The notes under the pieces were generated by a model. It saw only the letters and a list, made by a program, of their open reading frames with translations, ran no database searches and was not told the origin of the DNA. DNA of 64,000 nt from Ursus arctos (lineage: Eukaryota; Chordata; Mammalia; Carnivora; Ursidae). The first letter of the stretch is position 1, and every line of letters starts with the position of its first letter. Both the position numbers and the translations under genes were made by a program. This document shows positions 10,230 to 22,259 of this stretch, in pieces. Location of the stretch: assembly GCF_023065955.2 (NCBI RefSeq), contig NW_026622841.1:20023501-20087500 (forward strand), in the 5' to 3' direction.

Positions 10230-12149
10230 ACCAAAGAATTCAAACATTGTACTACCTAATACACAATTAACATGGCTATGTTTAAAATAAGTAAAATAAA
10301 GACAGGACTAATAAACTGGTTTAATACAGAGTGTAAGAAAAGGTTCAAGCAGTTTTTAAGAAAATGAAATAGAACTTTGTATCATCCTAGGAACAATACA
10401 GAAAAGAAACAATCTAGGTATTTTAAGTAGAAAGGGGTGGATTTAAAACAGCTCAACTGGTCCGTGGAACATTGTTGGAAAAGTTGGAGGGGCAGGTTCT
10501 CGGCCAAGGGATGTCTCCCAGAATACCAGGGATGTCTCCCAGAATACCTGCCAGAAGAGCCACTACCTCTAAGTCTACATTGGAAACATTACATGCAAGA
10601 ACATATATTACAGCTACAATTCAAACATCAGGGGATCATTACTTTTACTTCCCCAAATATTTCTTGACATCTATGAGTTGGTGAGTGGGCACTTGAACAA
10701 AGAGTCCAGTCAGCACCTCCATGACAATTCTATCTCCAGAAAACTGGAGAACAGACTGAGCAATATCATTATAAAAATGACTCATGTTTGCAGTCTTGTC
10801 TGCAGAAAATAGTCAAAATGGGCAGGACTCCATCTCATCTTTACCGTGTAAATTTTGTTGCATTTTTCACCTTTCAAAAATCGTGGGATTACATCTAACT
10901 GATAAAATCTAATTCTTCCCCTAAGGATTCATGCTACATTAACAACATGATGCTAGCACCACTTGGTTAAGGGGAGTGGGTAAAAACTATGAAAAACATA
11001 TCCCTATATTGTCTTCCTTCCAACAGAAGATTGGAGGTTTATTCTGTAAAACAGATGTTCTCTTGAACTGGGCAATGCCAACTACAGTTGAGAACCTAGG
11101 AAGCATACTAAGAACAGGATTAAATAATCTTATGTATACTGAATGCTGAAATTTTCAGTTCCCCCTCCTCAACTTTGTTCCTATAACACAGGCAGCCAGG
11201 AAGCCATAAACTAAGCAGGATACCTTAAGAATCATCTTTGAAAAACATAACCAGCCCTAAAGGAAAGATCTAGTGATACTGACATCAGGAGTTCCTCCCA
11301 AAATGGCCCAGACAGATCATCCTGCATAGAACTCAAAGCTGATTAAGTCCTACCAAAACTACCAGAGCTTCTAATGAGGTTTTTCATCCTGCACACTTAA
11401 TCAAACAAATAAAATCAACTTCAAGAAAGATTATGTAGTATGACAAAATCCTGGAAAGTTCTATCAGTAACAACTTTAGAGAGATGAGAAGATGCTGTAT
11501 CCAAGAAACAAGAACAGGTACCATAGACAGGAACATTTAGAGAACAAGAAATTACTCTCTAAAAATTTATATATAAACAGCAGAAATGAAAAGTCTGCAA
11601 ATGAGGCCTCACAACTGCCCTAACTTACTTTCTTGAAGGAGTTTCCAAGGTGGAGTCCTGGAAGGGGGATGCCCTAGAGAACCTAGCACCCTTCTGTGAA
11701 CTGGGGAGACAAAGTCAGGAGTGTAGAGGCACCAGGGTGACTAGAGTTCATAGAGCACAGAACTGGCAAGAGCTGCACAGAATACCTCTTTAGTCTTTGA
11801 CTGAGTACTGATTAGTACATGCATATGAACAAATTACCCAATGTTGGGGAAGGAACCACGTGAAAAAAGCAGAGGGAGCAATGTTCTGGACCCACACAGG
11901 ACCAGAGATATTTTATGTTATAACTAGTCAGAGCAGAAAACCTCCTCACAAAAATCAAGGCATATAAAATAGTCCTCAGAAGGATTTTGCCTCAGTAGTG
12001 GGGTAACATTGTCCCAAATACTGCTCTGGTTGCACCTAATAAAATAACCCATTAAAGTGATCAAGAACCAAACTCATGAATATTTACAGAAAAGGAAAAA
12101 CATCCACTATGCACATGGCAAAATTCACAACTACTGCAAAACAATTTAT

Positions 12150-12312
12150 GGGGTGCCTGGGTGGCTCAGGTCATGATCTCAGGGTTCTGGGATCAAGCCC
12201 CAAGTCAGGATCTCTGCTCAGCAGAGAGTCTGCTTCTCCTTCTCCCTCTGCCCCTGCCCTCCCTGCCTCCAGCTTGTGCTCTCTCTCAAATAAATAAAAA
12301 CTTTAAAAAAAA
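12150..12312 (+). mobile_element. can-SINE with internal deletion
   Basis: Head 'ggggtgcctgggtggctcagg' passes straight to 'tcatgatctcagggttctgggatc'. The segment 'tcagttggttaagcatctgccttcggc' that normally lies between is missing. The tail is 'aaataaataaaaacttt(A)n'. Confidence 0.85.
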
Positions 12313-13252
12313 TTACTTCATTTAAAAAAATTACCAAGCATGCATACAGCAGAAAAATATGAGCCATAATGAGGAGAAAAGCAAATGAACAGAAATAGTT
12401 GTAAATATGACACAGATATCAGTTAGTAGGAAGAGACCTTAAAACAATTATAGTTAATATTCCACATATTCAAGAGGGTAAAGGAAAAATTGAGTATATT
12501 AAAAGTAGAGACATGGAAGATACAAAAACAACTGAAATCAGATATCCAAAGAAATAAAATGTCTGACACGAAAACCATACTGAATAGAAGCAACAGCAAA
12601 TTATGTAAGAAATAATTAGTGAACTTGAAGACAGAGCAATGAAAACTATTCAAAAGTTAACAGAGGGAGAAAAAAAAATGTCTGAAAAAAATAATTAACT
12701 GAGTATCAGTGAGCTATGGAACAACTTGAAGCACCCTGCAAATCAAGTGCCCAAAGAAGAGGGTGGGGGTAATAAAAATATTTGAACAAACGATAGCTGA
12801 AATTTTTCCAAATTTGATGAAAACTATAAACTAACAGATTCCAGAAGCTTGACAAATACTTAGCACAACAAACATGAATAAAACTATAACAAAGAATATC
12901 ATAATCAAATGTCTTAAAACCAATAATAAAGTGAAAACCTTAAAGGCAACCAGACCCCTGCCCTCCCCCATAAAAAGAAATACTTAGAATTCTATACCCA
13001 GCAAAACTATCTTCAAAAAATAAAGGTAAAATAAAAACGTAAGAAAGATATAAGCCATAAGGATGCTGAAGGAATTCATGACCAGCAAACTTGCAGTACA
13101 AAAATATTAAAGAAAGTCTAACAGGCAGGAAAAGAAAGATATCAGGTGGAAATATGGATCTACACAAAGAAATGAGGAGCACTAGAAATGTGGGTATATG
13201 TAACAGCATTTCCCCCTCATTTTTAAAGCTCTTTTTAAAATTTGATTGTATA

Positions 13253-13475
13253 GGGGGGCCTGGGTGGTTCAGTCGGTTAAGCGTCCGACTCTTGGTTTCA
13301 GCTCAGGTCATGAGCTTAGAGTTGTGAGATTGAGCCCCATTTTGGGCTCCGTGCTCAGTGTGGAGTCTGCTTGAGATTCTCTCCCTTTCCTTCTCCCTCC
13401 CCCACTGTCCCTCTTCCCTCTTTCTGCCCACACACACGCTCTCTCTCTAAGACAAATAAATAAAATATTTCACAT
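13253..13475 (+). mobile_element. can-SINE ('gactcttg' type)
   Basis: Head 'ggggggcctgggtggttcagtcgg', body, CT-rich stretch and 'aaataaataaaata' tail. The flanks 'tgattgtata' (13243-13252 and 13477-13486) are a target-site duplication. Confidence 0.88.
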
Positions 13476-14942
13476 GTGATTGTATAAAGCAAAAATAAAA
13501 ATAATTTAAAAATATATTATGGGGTTACAAAGTATAGAGGAGTAAAATGTATGGTAACAATACCACAGAGGCCACAAAGGCCAGCTGGGGAGAAATGGAA
13601 GTATATTGATGTAAGGCCCCTAAGCATGAAGTGGCAGTTAGAGATGTATAATACCAACTGTAAAGCAACACTAAGATGGCAAAGCGAAGAGTTACAGGTA
13701 ACAAAGCCAATAAGGAGATAAAAGAATGATAAAAAAACAAAAAACAAAACAAAACCTCAAATCCTATTAAAAGCCTGAAGAGAAAAAAAAAAGGGAACAA
13801 AGAACACATGGGGAAGAATAGAAAATAAATAGCAGACTGGTAGATTTAAACAAAATTGTATCAGTCACCATGTTAATATAAAGGTCAAAAACCTCAATTA
13901 AAAGGCAAAGATATTAGACTGAATGAAAAAGCAAGACCCAACTATCTGTTGTATGACCCCCCAAAATATCATTTTTTACATAAACACACAAATAGGTTAA
14001 AAGGATGGGAAAAGACACTAGTCTAACATTACTTTTTTAAAAAGCTATAGTGGCTCTAATGAAGAAACTGGTTTTCAGAGCAAAGAATTTACCAGGGTTA
14101 AAGAGGGTCATTTCAGAATGATGAAGGGGCCATTTCCTATAAACATAATAGCCCTGAATGTGTCTTCAAATAACATGAAGCAAAAACTGATAAAAAACTG
14201 CAAGGAGAAAAAGATACATTTATAATTATAGTTGGAGATTTGAATACTCTTCTCTCAATAATTATATACAAAAATACCAGTAAGGATACAGAAGACTTGA
14301 ACTCCAATTAAATAAAGCTAATTGACATTTATATAATATTCCACCCAACAGCAAAACACATTCAAGTGCACACAGAACATTTACTAAAGTAGGGCGCATT
14401 TGGGGTCATAAAACATTTCAAGACATATTTCAAAATATTCTGCAGAATTTATCTGGTCTTTGTCCAGGGTTCCTGGCATGGAGCTCCTAAAACCCTTAGA
14501 ATTTCCCAAACAATGTGTCTTTTTTAGTCATCATGGTACATGCTAGTGAGGTGACTCATGGGGGGGGGCCCTAGATAGTTTATGCCAACAGGAAGTCTTA
14601 GGATGGCAATAGCCCACACCAGAAAGACCACCACCTAATTAGAATGTTGAGACAGCCATCCTGACATCCTGGGAGGGTAGGAGCCTGGGGAATTAGAGAC
14701 TGAGTTTAATCACAAGGTCAATGCTTTACTAAAATCCTCCCAACATGATGAAACCCTAAGAAAAACTCTGGACTTCCTTAGATCTTAAAAGTTCTCATCA
14801 CAAGGAAAAAGTTTTGTAGCTATGAATGGTGACAGATGCTAGACTTACTGTGATCATTTTGCAATATATACAGATATCAAATAATTACACTGTACCCCTG
14901 AAATAAAATGTCAGTTATATCTAAATTAAAAAAAAAAAAAAC

Positions 14943-15494
14943 TGTTAGCTAGGAAGCAACAGAAAGTTACTCAAAGGGAGCTGAAAGCTCTCAGCAGAAG
15001 GAAGGGGAAGGGACAAAAGCAGGGAAGGAATGTGTTTTGTTTTGCCAACCCAACAGTTCCAGCCAAGTAGAAGCTCAACTAGGTGTTTCTCCTGACAGCC
15101 GGTTGCTAGGTGTGTCTCATCTGAGAGCCCCATATCTGAGCTAGTTTGAGCTGGACTGGAGCTGAGGAGGACCAGCGCAGAAGCCCCCGAGTTGTCCTAA
15201 AGTTACCTTTAGCTCATTTTAATACTAAGATCTCCTTCTATGGGTGGAGTTTTCTGCCATTTTTTGAACGTATGATGTATGCACTACCCCATGACATGCT
15301 AGGCATGGGCCATTGAACCAAAAGGGCCTGTGCAAGCTCCCTGCTCCCACCCTCACACTGATAAAAGTTTCCTGCACTAACAGCATGGTGAGACAATTCT
15401 TTATGAAGCCCTATCTTCTTACTTGTAACAAGCAATAAAAAGTTCTTAGCTTTCAACATTTCCTTTGGTTGTGTTCAGTGTGATGTACCCCAAC
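14943..15494 (+). mobile_element. probable solo LTR of an endogenous retrovirus
   Basis: The block starts TGTT and ends AACA, the short inverted ends usual for an LTR, and spans 552 bp. A poly-A signal AATAAA lies at 15433-15438, followed by a GT-rich stretch ('tttggttgtgttcagtgtg'), as in the R region of an LTR. It sits directly after the poly-A of an L1. The 4 bases on each side (aaac, gtga) do not match, so no target duplication supports the exact ends. No gag, pol or env sequence is next to it. The family is unknown to me; a gammaretrovirus-like (ERV1) LTR is my best guess. Confidence 0.5.
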
Positions 15495-16859
15495 AGTGAA
15501 CCCCTTAAGTTCAGTTACATAACCAAAAACAAACAAACGAACTAAACCTCTGGACTTCCTGATCACTTGATATGTTTTATTTCTTGACCTAGTTACACAG
15601 TTGTTGATTATAATTACCCATTAACTTATGCGCTTTTCTGCATATAAATTTCACAATAAAATATTTTTAAATATTGAAATTAATTCAGATTTGATGAAGG
15701 CATACACCTGCAGATTTGAAAGCACTTAAATCCCAACCATGATAAAAAGTAATCTGTAGCTAGACATGTAATAAAAACTGCAGATCTCCAAAGATAAAAG
15801 GAACAGGCCAAAGAAGTCAGCTCAAAATCCACAATTTTAAAGAAATAATTTCAGAAAGTGAATTCCACTTTGAAGGAATGAATGTATGAGATGCTAGTAA
15901 AAAAAGGTAAGCCAAAAAAAAAAAAAAAAAAGATAATCAGATAATCATGCATGCAAACCTAAACATTAACTCCATAAAATATTGATAATATCCAATTTGG
16001 AGGTCAATAAAGAACTAGAGGAACCAAAATTAACAAGTTTTAACATCTTTATGTTGTTTGGAAGAAGGTACATATATTTACCATTTTTGGATGTTAGGCA
16101 TGTTAAATTATTAAGGGTAATCAAAAGTATTTAGAATGTTTACATTTCAAATCAGTCAAGGAAAAATATATTTAAAAAATTCAAGTAATTAAAAAACAAG
16201 ATGAGAAAAAGGATGGGAAAGAAGCATAGCACAGAAAAAGAGAAAAACAAAGCACAAATAATATGGAAAAAATAAGTCCAAATAGATTTGCACTTCTGCA
16301 CTATGGTGGGACAAATACTCTTAAGAGTTCCTTCAATACAAAAATACTAGATTGCAAAGAAAACAGACTTTTTAATTCACTCTTGGTTAAACTACATAAG
16401 GGAAATCTCCAGGACCAATCCCCTACAATCACAGGGGGAAAAAACTGAGCTGAAACAAAAGCAGGAAAGGATCAGGAAGCATCAGGCAAAACGCAAACGT
16501 GAAAGGTGGGATTCACCCGAACACAAATGCCTGCAATCGACCTTTGGAGACAAAACTTTGGGACTGTAGCAAGGTCAGGGAGCTGAAAATAAGACAAACT
16601 AAGACAACTGCATTCAGGAAGGAATCCTTCAGGGGGCTACAGTGATACCGAATGGGTTCGTACTGACTCACTGGAAGCAAACGCAAATCGTATCTGAGGG
16701 GAGCATGCACAATTTCGGTCCTTTGTCTTCCCACAGACTAAGCTCGGCCACACGCTCAAGGAAACAGGCTAATCGACAGGTGCACGACAACATCCAAAAA
16801 CTTAGACTTACAGACTTAAAATATTGAAATAATCAAAAACAGAATACGAAATATTTATG
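15495..16859. other. intergenic DNA, nothing recognised
   Basis: AT-rich, with a poly-A run at about 15916-15933. No gene seen; the small open frames have no recognisable motifs. Confidence 0.5.
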
Positions 16860-17400
16860 AGTTTTTAAAAATTAGAAACGGACTTATAAAAGGCTATAAT
16901 GAATAAATGGGAAGATTAGAAAAAGAATCAAATGAAAAATATAATTATTAAAATTAAAACCATCATTAGTGTTTTAAACAGATCAATGCTGAAAAACAAA
17001 TTAAGGAGCAAGAGACAGAGCTGCTGAAATTAACCAAAATGCAGCAGATAAACAAGATGACAAAAACTATGAGATTGAGGGACATAAAGGATGGAATAAG
17101 AATATCCATCACTTGTGCAATGAGAGTCCTACAAGAATAGAAAAGCAGTATTTGAAGAACCAGTGGCCAAATGTTTTACGGAACTAACATGAATTGAGAA
17201 AAACAGGAAGCCAGCATATGCTAAGGATGAAAAGGAAATTCACATCTCCAAACATCACAGTAAATCTGTAGAACACCAAAGGAAAAAAAACAAGGATTAA
17301 AAGGAGATGGAAATAAAAGATGAACTAAAAAGTCAGAATGCAGAGGCACGAAGATAGTGAAAGGTTAACTTAAAGCCATAGAATAAGTAACAAGGCTGCG
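16860..17400 (+). mobile_element. L1/HAL1 ORF1-like remnant
   Basis: Adenine-rich sense strand with 'gagagtcctacaagaatag', 'aaacatcacagtaaatctgtagaacaccaaag' and 'aggattaaaaggag', wording typical of L1 or HAL1 ORF1 sequence. Too broken to translate. Confidence 0.5.
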
Positions 17401-17750
17401 ATAATACCCACTGCATTCTCACTTTTAACTATTTTATTTTAACTACTATTTTATTCTCTTTTTAAACTGGCCCAAACTGTTTTACCCTTAACTTTTTTTT
17501 TTAAACCTGTTTAATAATTTCTAGCTGAAATAATACAAGGATTATTAGAAAAAATTTTAATGTATTATCTAAAACAGTAATATTATCCTTTTTATCAGTT
17601 TAACAACTTTACCAGTATACTACATGTAGAAAATTCCGTAGTCCTTGACCCAGAGTACCAAATATTTGCATGTGAATGACTTTTGATGTTCTTGCTCTAA
17701 GTTATTGTTTTTGATAACCTCAAACTCCCTGTTAAAAATCCTTGGTTAGG

Positions 17751-17975
17751 GGGGCGCCTGGGTGGCGCAGTCGTTAAGCGTCTGCCTTCGGCTCAGGGCG
17801 TGATCCCAGCGTTCTGGGATTGAGCCCCACATCGGGCTTCTCCGCTAGGAGCCTGCTTCTTCCTCTCCCATTCCCCCTGCTTGTGTTCCCTCTCTCGCTG
17901 GCTGTCTCTCTCCCTGTCAAATAAATACATAAAATCTTTTTAAAAATTTTAAAAATAAAATAAAATAAAAAAATA
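17751..17975 (+). mobile_element. can-SINE, young subfamily
   Basis: Head 'ggggcgcctgggtggcgcagtcg', 'cttgtgttccctctctcgctggc' body and a long A/T tail. Flanked by 'aaaatccttggttagg' and 'aaaatcctgggttagg' (17976-17991), a 16-bp target duplication with one mismatch. Confidence 0.92.
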
Positions 17976-17991
17976 AAAATCCTGGGTTAGG

Positions 17992-19187
17992 AAATTTTCA
18001 AATTTCAAGAAATCTAAAACTAAATTAAAACTTCTTACCTAAAAGAAAGTATCTTCCATTACTCTTTATTCACATTTGTATACTTTATTTTTATCATCTT
18101 TTCTTTAGATTATATTTGCAAAGGTTATAAATTCGAGGACAGGACTCTTCTGAATCAGTGCTGAGATACACTTTGGTGTGTTCTAGAAGCTTACATCTTG
18201 CAAATTGTAACATGTCCACAACCTTATACCTAATTTTTAACCTTGCAGGCAAATGGTGAAGGCAATTAACAATGGGAAAAAGAGAACACCTATTGATTTA
18301 GTAATTGTATTTGTTGTGGATATGACATACTTAATCTCATCTCCAAAAATAAGAAGATTCAAAAACATCTAATCATTACTTTAAAACCCTACACAGACTA
18401 GCCAGAAGGAAATGGACTTCTTCCATTACCTAGCATTCTTAAAAACCTATCACACTGCCTTTCTGGTGTCCATCCTTCCTTCCCTTAATCTACCTGGATG
18501 GAGAGTTCCTTCTAGTTCTCTACAACATGTACACTCCCCTGCCCAACTTCCCACCCGGCCCCTGACACACGATTCTTTTGATATTTACTGAGTGCCTTTT
18601 ATGTACTAGGCATCATAGTAGGTTCTGGTGTACTCAGAAGCATTAACTGGATATATGTTGTTTTGGTATTTTTTTAAAAATCAACTTATTAAATGGTACA
18701 TAGTACTTCAGTCAAAGATACCTGTATTTTTAGTGGTTGGCAGAATAATTTCTTATTTGGAAATTTCCTAATGGGCTGAATTTCTTGAGCCATTCCACAT
18801 TTCACAGAAAAAAACCTGTTCTTTGCTATGTCATAGAAATGATTTGGCTAGTCTATTTTTTACACATAGATGTATATATCTTCCCCTCACCCCCCCCCCC
18901 ATTTTGGGGAAATGTAAAATACTAACCATGATATTCTTTTTGTTGAAAAGCAATATAAAATAACTTTAGAAATAAGATAATTTTACATTATTTCTTCTGT
19001 TATATTTTTATGCTTTGTGCCAGAATTTACTTCCCATAACTATACTTGCTTTTCTCTAGAACATTTTATATTGAATTTCCACATTATTGAATATCTATTA
19101 GTGTTTAATTTAGAGGAGCTTAATAAATAGCTAAATCTGAGAACAATGGCCTTTCCTTTGCTTTCTAGACCTTTTTTCTGAACATGC
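17992..19187 (-). other. POLI: POLI 3' UTR and downstream DNA (end not certain)
   Basis: Sequence after the POLI stop on the minus strand. Candidate poly-A signals read on the minus strand are ATTAAA at 19109-19104, about 80 bases past the stop, and AATAAA at 18089-18084 and 18070-18065, about 1.1 kb past it. I cannot tell which is used. A C-run lies at about 18890-18900. No other gene is seen. Confidence 0.4.
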
Positions 19188-20006
19188 TTATTTATGTACA
19201 ATGGGGAAATCTGACCCTGCTCTCTTCCAGTCTGCCAACAGTTCTTTTTGCACCTCTTCTGGTAGTTTGTAGAAAACTTCAGGATCAATGTCAGAAGGAA
19301 AGGTAATTTTCTCATCACTAGAATCTTGCTCTTTATTTTCTCTAAGTCTTTCATGATGAGAGACTGTCACTATTGGTTCCTTATGGCTATCTGTAGTGCG
19401 GTTTTTGGAGAACAGTTGCTCACTCTGCAAATTTGGAAATGAATGGAAAATAGATACAGCAGGGTTTGTATTTGAAAAATGAAATCCTTGAGATTCTTTA
19501 GGTCCTTGACTCATTCGTTCATCTTTTAATCTACTGTCTACATAATGTGAATAATCCTTTTGGCTAGATGGAGAAGAGGAACTCCTGGTATTTAAACCTG
19601 ATGTTCCTGGTTCACAGGCAGATACAGACGATACCTGTTTACTATTGGATAAATGATCTGTAGGACTTAAGGGACTATCTTGCATTTGTTTTGTAGAAAA
19701 GAAAGATAATACTCCTCTAGAGGCATGTAATGGACAACTCAAACTTCGTTTGCCTTGAACTTTTTCTCCAGATTCTCCAGAAAGGATTTCTTCTTGAATA
19801 TCTACTGGAAGCTGCTTAAAGACTTCTTGGTCAATACCCTCAGGAAGTGAGCAGAGTGGGAATTCATCACTGTCTTTGTCTTTAGAAATATTAGTATCTA
19901 GTGGAGCCTCCCCAGTTCTTGTACTTTCAATTCTTCCAGATGGTAGAAAATCCCAATTTGTTTCTTTGTCTTTGGAAAAATCCTCCGTATGACTGTCTTT
20001 CATCTT
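19188..20006 (-). CDS. POLI: POLI exon 10 (last): C-terminal regulatory region with UBM1 and UBM2
   Basis: Acceptor 'gtgttctag' precedes 20006; 272 codons then run to the TAA at 19190-19188. It encodes the disordered tail of polymerase iota. Two ubiquitin-binding motifs are intact: UBM1 with PEGIDQEVFKQLPVDIQEEI and UBM2 with DIDPEVFYKLPEEVQKELL. Both hold the conserved Leu-Pro pair needed for binding the Leu8 face of ubiquitin. Between them lies a Ser-rich linker of about 160 residues. The region between the UBMs is the least conserved part against the human protein as I recall it. No stop or frameshift is seen. Confidence 0.96.
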   Translation of the reverse strand, partial: KMKDSHTEDFSKDKETNWDFLPSGRIESTRTGEAPLDTNISKDKDSDEFPLCSLPEGIDQEVFKQLPVDIQEEILSGESGEKVQGKRSLSCPLHASRGVLSFFSTKQMQDSPLSPTDHLSNSKQVSSVSACEPGTSGLNTRSSSSPSSQKDYSHYVDSRLKDERMSQGPKESQGFHFSNTNPAVSIFHSFPNLQSEQLFSKNRTTDSHKEPIVTVSHHERLRENKEQDSSDEKITFPSDIDPEVFYKLPEEVQKELLADWKRAGSDFPIVHK

Positions 20007-21837
20007 CTAGAACACAAGAATAACAGAGCAATTTCAGATATCTGATATCTTTTCAATACTCATGCTGCTGAAGAGTACTATAGCCATTATCTGACCAACA
20101 TCTTTCTAACCTACTCAATAATTTCATTCCTTGTGGCCAGTTCCAAACAACTAGAGATGATAAATCCACCACAATTAGTCACACTATTGTGTGCGTTTTT
20201 ATCCACTATCCTAGGGAGAGGTTTCCTTCCTAGATAGCATTGAGTCAGAAGATAGGTACGTGTTTGGAAACTTGGAAAGTACCTTAACAATCGTGTTTTC
20301 AAATTTACAATTCTGTGAATAAAGGAATGGTACCCTAGAAAAGTAAATGATTCACCTACAGGTATCTAAAAAATATGTATATATGCATAGAGCACCATGG
20401 GCTGGTTTTCTCAATATCCTTATTCTGAAGTGTAACATTTAACAGAAAGAAAAAAATATATTTCTACGGTAAAAATCCTACATCAATATGAAGTTATAAT
20501 GCTGTTTATATTTACATAAAATAAAAATTTAAGAACACTTTCAGTTCTAATTTGCATAATTTTTCTATGTAAAGTTTTTCACTTAAATTTTCCCTCTAGT
20601 TTTAAGCACCATGAAAATGTATACACAATCAAATATAACTCAGGAAACATCAACATAACAGTAACTGCAAAAAAAGTAAAAGGAGAAGAGATCTGGGACA
20701 CAGTATTTACCATATGCCCACATGCACAAGGTACTTTTGCTTATGTTTACCTCTCTAATACCACTATAAATTAAAGACTTATAATTCTGATTCTACCAAA
20801 TTAGAGGTAAAAAGTAAACTCCTTTTTAAATTTCAGTTAATAAAGGGAATAAAAAGGGCTACAGGAAAAAAGTAATTTGAAGAGGCACTGATAGGGGCAC
20901 CTGGGTGGTGCAGTCGTTAAGCGTCTGCCTTCGGTTCAGGGCGTGATCCCAGCGTTCTGGGATCAAGCCCCACATCAGGCTTCTCCGCTGGGAGCCTGCT
21001 TCTTCCTCTCCCACTCCCCCTGCTTGTGTTCCCTCTCTCGCTAGCTGTCCCTCTCTGTCCAATAAATAAATAAAATCTTTAAAAAAAAAAAAAAAAGAGG
21101 GCACTGATTCGTTATTTCTATAACAGTATTCTGTTCTCATTTTCAACTGAAATGTAAATGAAAATATTACTGAAATTATTCTGATTAAACATTAAAACAA
21201 ATAATAAAAACATTTTGAATTAAGAGCTGATCGTAGGCAAGCACAATTTAGTAAAATATGATTATTTTTTAAAGCATCCCATATTTAGTAACTACAGGTT
21301 TGCTAAATGGCCATATATATAAGGTTTTGTTTTAGTCACTTGAAAATATGACTGGCCTTTGCTTCTCTACTGCCACAGTCTTAATTTCTACAATTGTAGA
21401 ATGAGTAGTCAGATTATATCAATCTTGCTATCAAAATTCAGTGTAATTTCAAAACCAAGAAAATTTAAATAGTTTAACAAAAACATTGGGGGGATACTGG
21501 TAGTTTATGTATAAATTAATAGACAAAAAATTTTATTTCCAGTATCTAGAAATGTTTTCATATTTATTAGCTAATCATCATATTCCTGTTGCTATAAAAT
21601 GTTTTAACACTTCCAAAACAAGGAACCTCCATAACAGTATTCTCTTTATCTAGTGATGCTTATGTTTTCTTCTTAGATCACAGTACAGTACACTTATGGC
21701 TGACAACCATAATATGAGAGGTAACATACACAAATCAGTCATTCAAACACTCACCCAAAAGATCTCTAAATTGTACCAATGGAACACAAACTTAGGTTTG
21801 TAATTTAACTACACAAATCCAAGAAGAGTGTACTTAC
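20007..21837 (-). other. POLI: POLI intron 9
   Basis: Begins 'gtaagta' after exon 9 and ends 'tctag' before exon 10. Holds one can-SINE (20894-21095) and otherwise AT-rich unique DNA with no recognised gene. Confidence 0.9.
20894..21095 (+). mobile_element. can-SINE in POLI intron 9
   Basis: Head 'ggggcacctgggtggtgcagtcg', body with 'gcttgtgttccctctctcgctagc', poly-A of about 16. Flanks 'agaggcactgat' (20881-20892) and 'agagggcactgat' (21096-21108) form the target duplication. It is antisense to POLI. Confidence 0.92.
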
Positions 21838-22043
21838 AAAACTGCGCTTGCCAGACCGTGAAGTTGTTGATAATGATGGTGTTAAATAATAATCAATAGT
21901 CCCTTTCTTAGGAGTATTTAATGTTTTAAGGTTGCAGAGGCACACGCTTAAAAGGGTAAGATGAAACGGCATCTTCACATTCACCATGTTTCGAAAAAGT
22001 TTCATAAGTATATCAACCATTGGGGTCATCACATCGCAATTTC
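21838..22043 (-). CDS. POLI: POLI exon 9: end of little-finger domain and PIP-like motif
   Basis: 206 bases, acceptor 'ttgtttag' and donor 'TTTT|gtaagta'. The product runs from GNCDVMTPMVDILMKLF to SGKRSF. It contains the last strands of the little-finger (polymerase-associated) domain and KKGTIDYYL, the non-classical PCNA-interacting peptide known for polymerase iota. The two aromatic Tyr of that motif are kept. Confidence 0.96.
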
Positions 22044-22259
22044 CTAAACAAAATGTTTGAGAAGACTATATCTAAGCACATTATAACATAATTAATATTA
22101 AAAGCTCAATATAATTTATATTGCTTAGATTAAGAAGTTAAAATCCCAAAGAGATATCACTGGAATATCCTGCCATTATATACTATACCGGGACAATCTC
22201 AACACTAATACTAAATGCCAAATGAGTTAAAGTTTTCAGATGATTTGAAATATGGGACT

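Larger units (their letters stand above)
10230..14941 (+). mobile_element. old LINE-1/HAL1-type sequence, probably several elements
   Basis: Long adenine-rich sense-strand sequence with L1-type wording: ORF1-like 'gagtatcagtgagctatggaacaactt' near 12700, 'ttcatgaccagcaaacttgcagtac' near 13075, ORF2-like 'gactgaatgaaaaagcaagacccaactatctg' near 13917, and a clear L1 3' end at 14820-14941 ('gtgatcattttgcaatatata...tcagttatatctaaatt' plus poly-A). All frames are broken. SINEs at 12150 and 13253 interrupt it. Borders between the component elements cannot be set by eye. Confidence 0.6.

Noticed and set aside
12076..12297. 73-codon open frame at 12 kb
   Set aside because: Most of it is translated can-SINE sequence (QFMGCLGGSGHDL...), the same artefact as at 3302 and 56618.
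17751..17850. tRNA-like boxes in the can-SINE heads, here and at the other SINE copies
   Set aside because: They are part of tRNA-derived SINEs, not functional tRNA genes.
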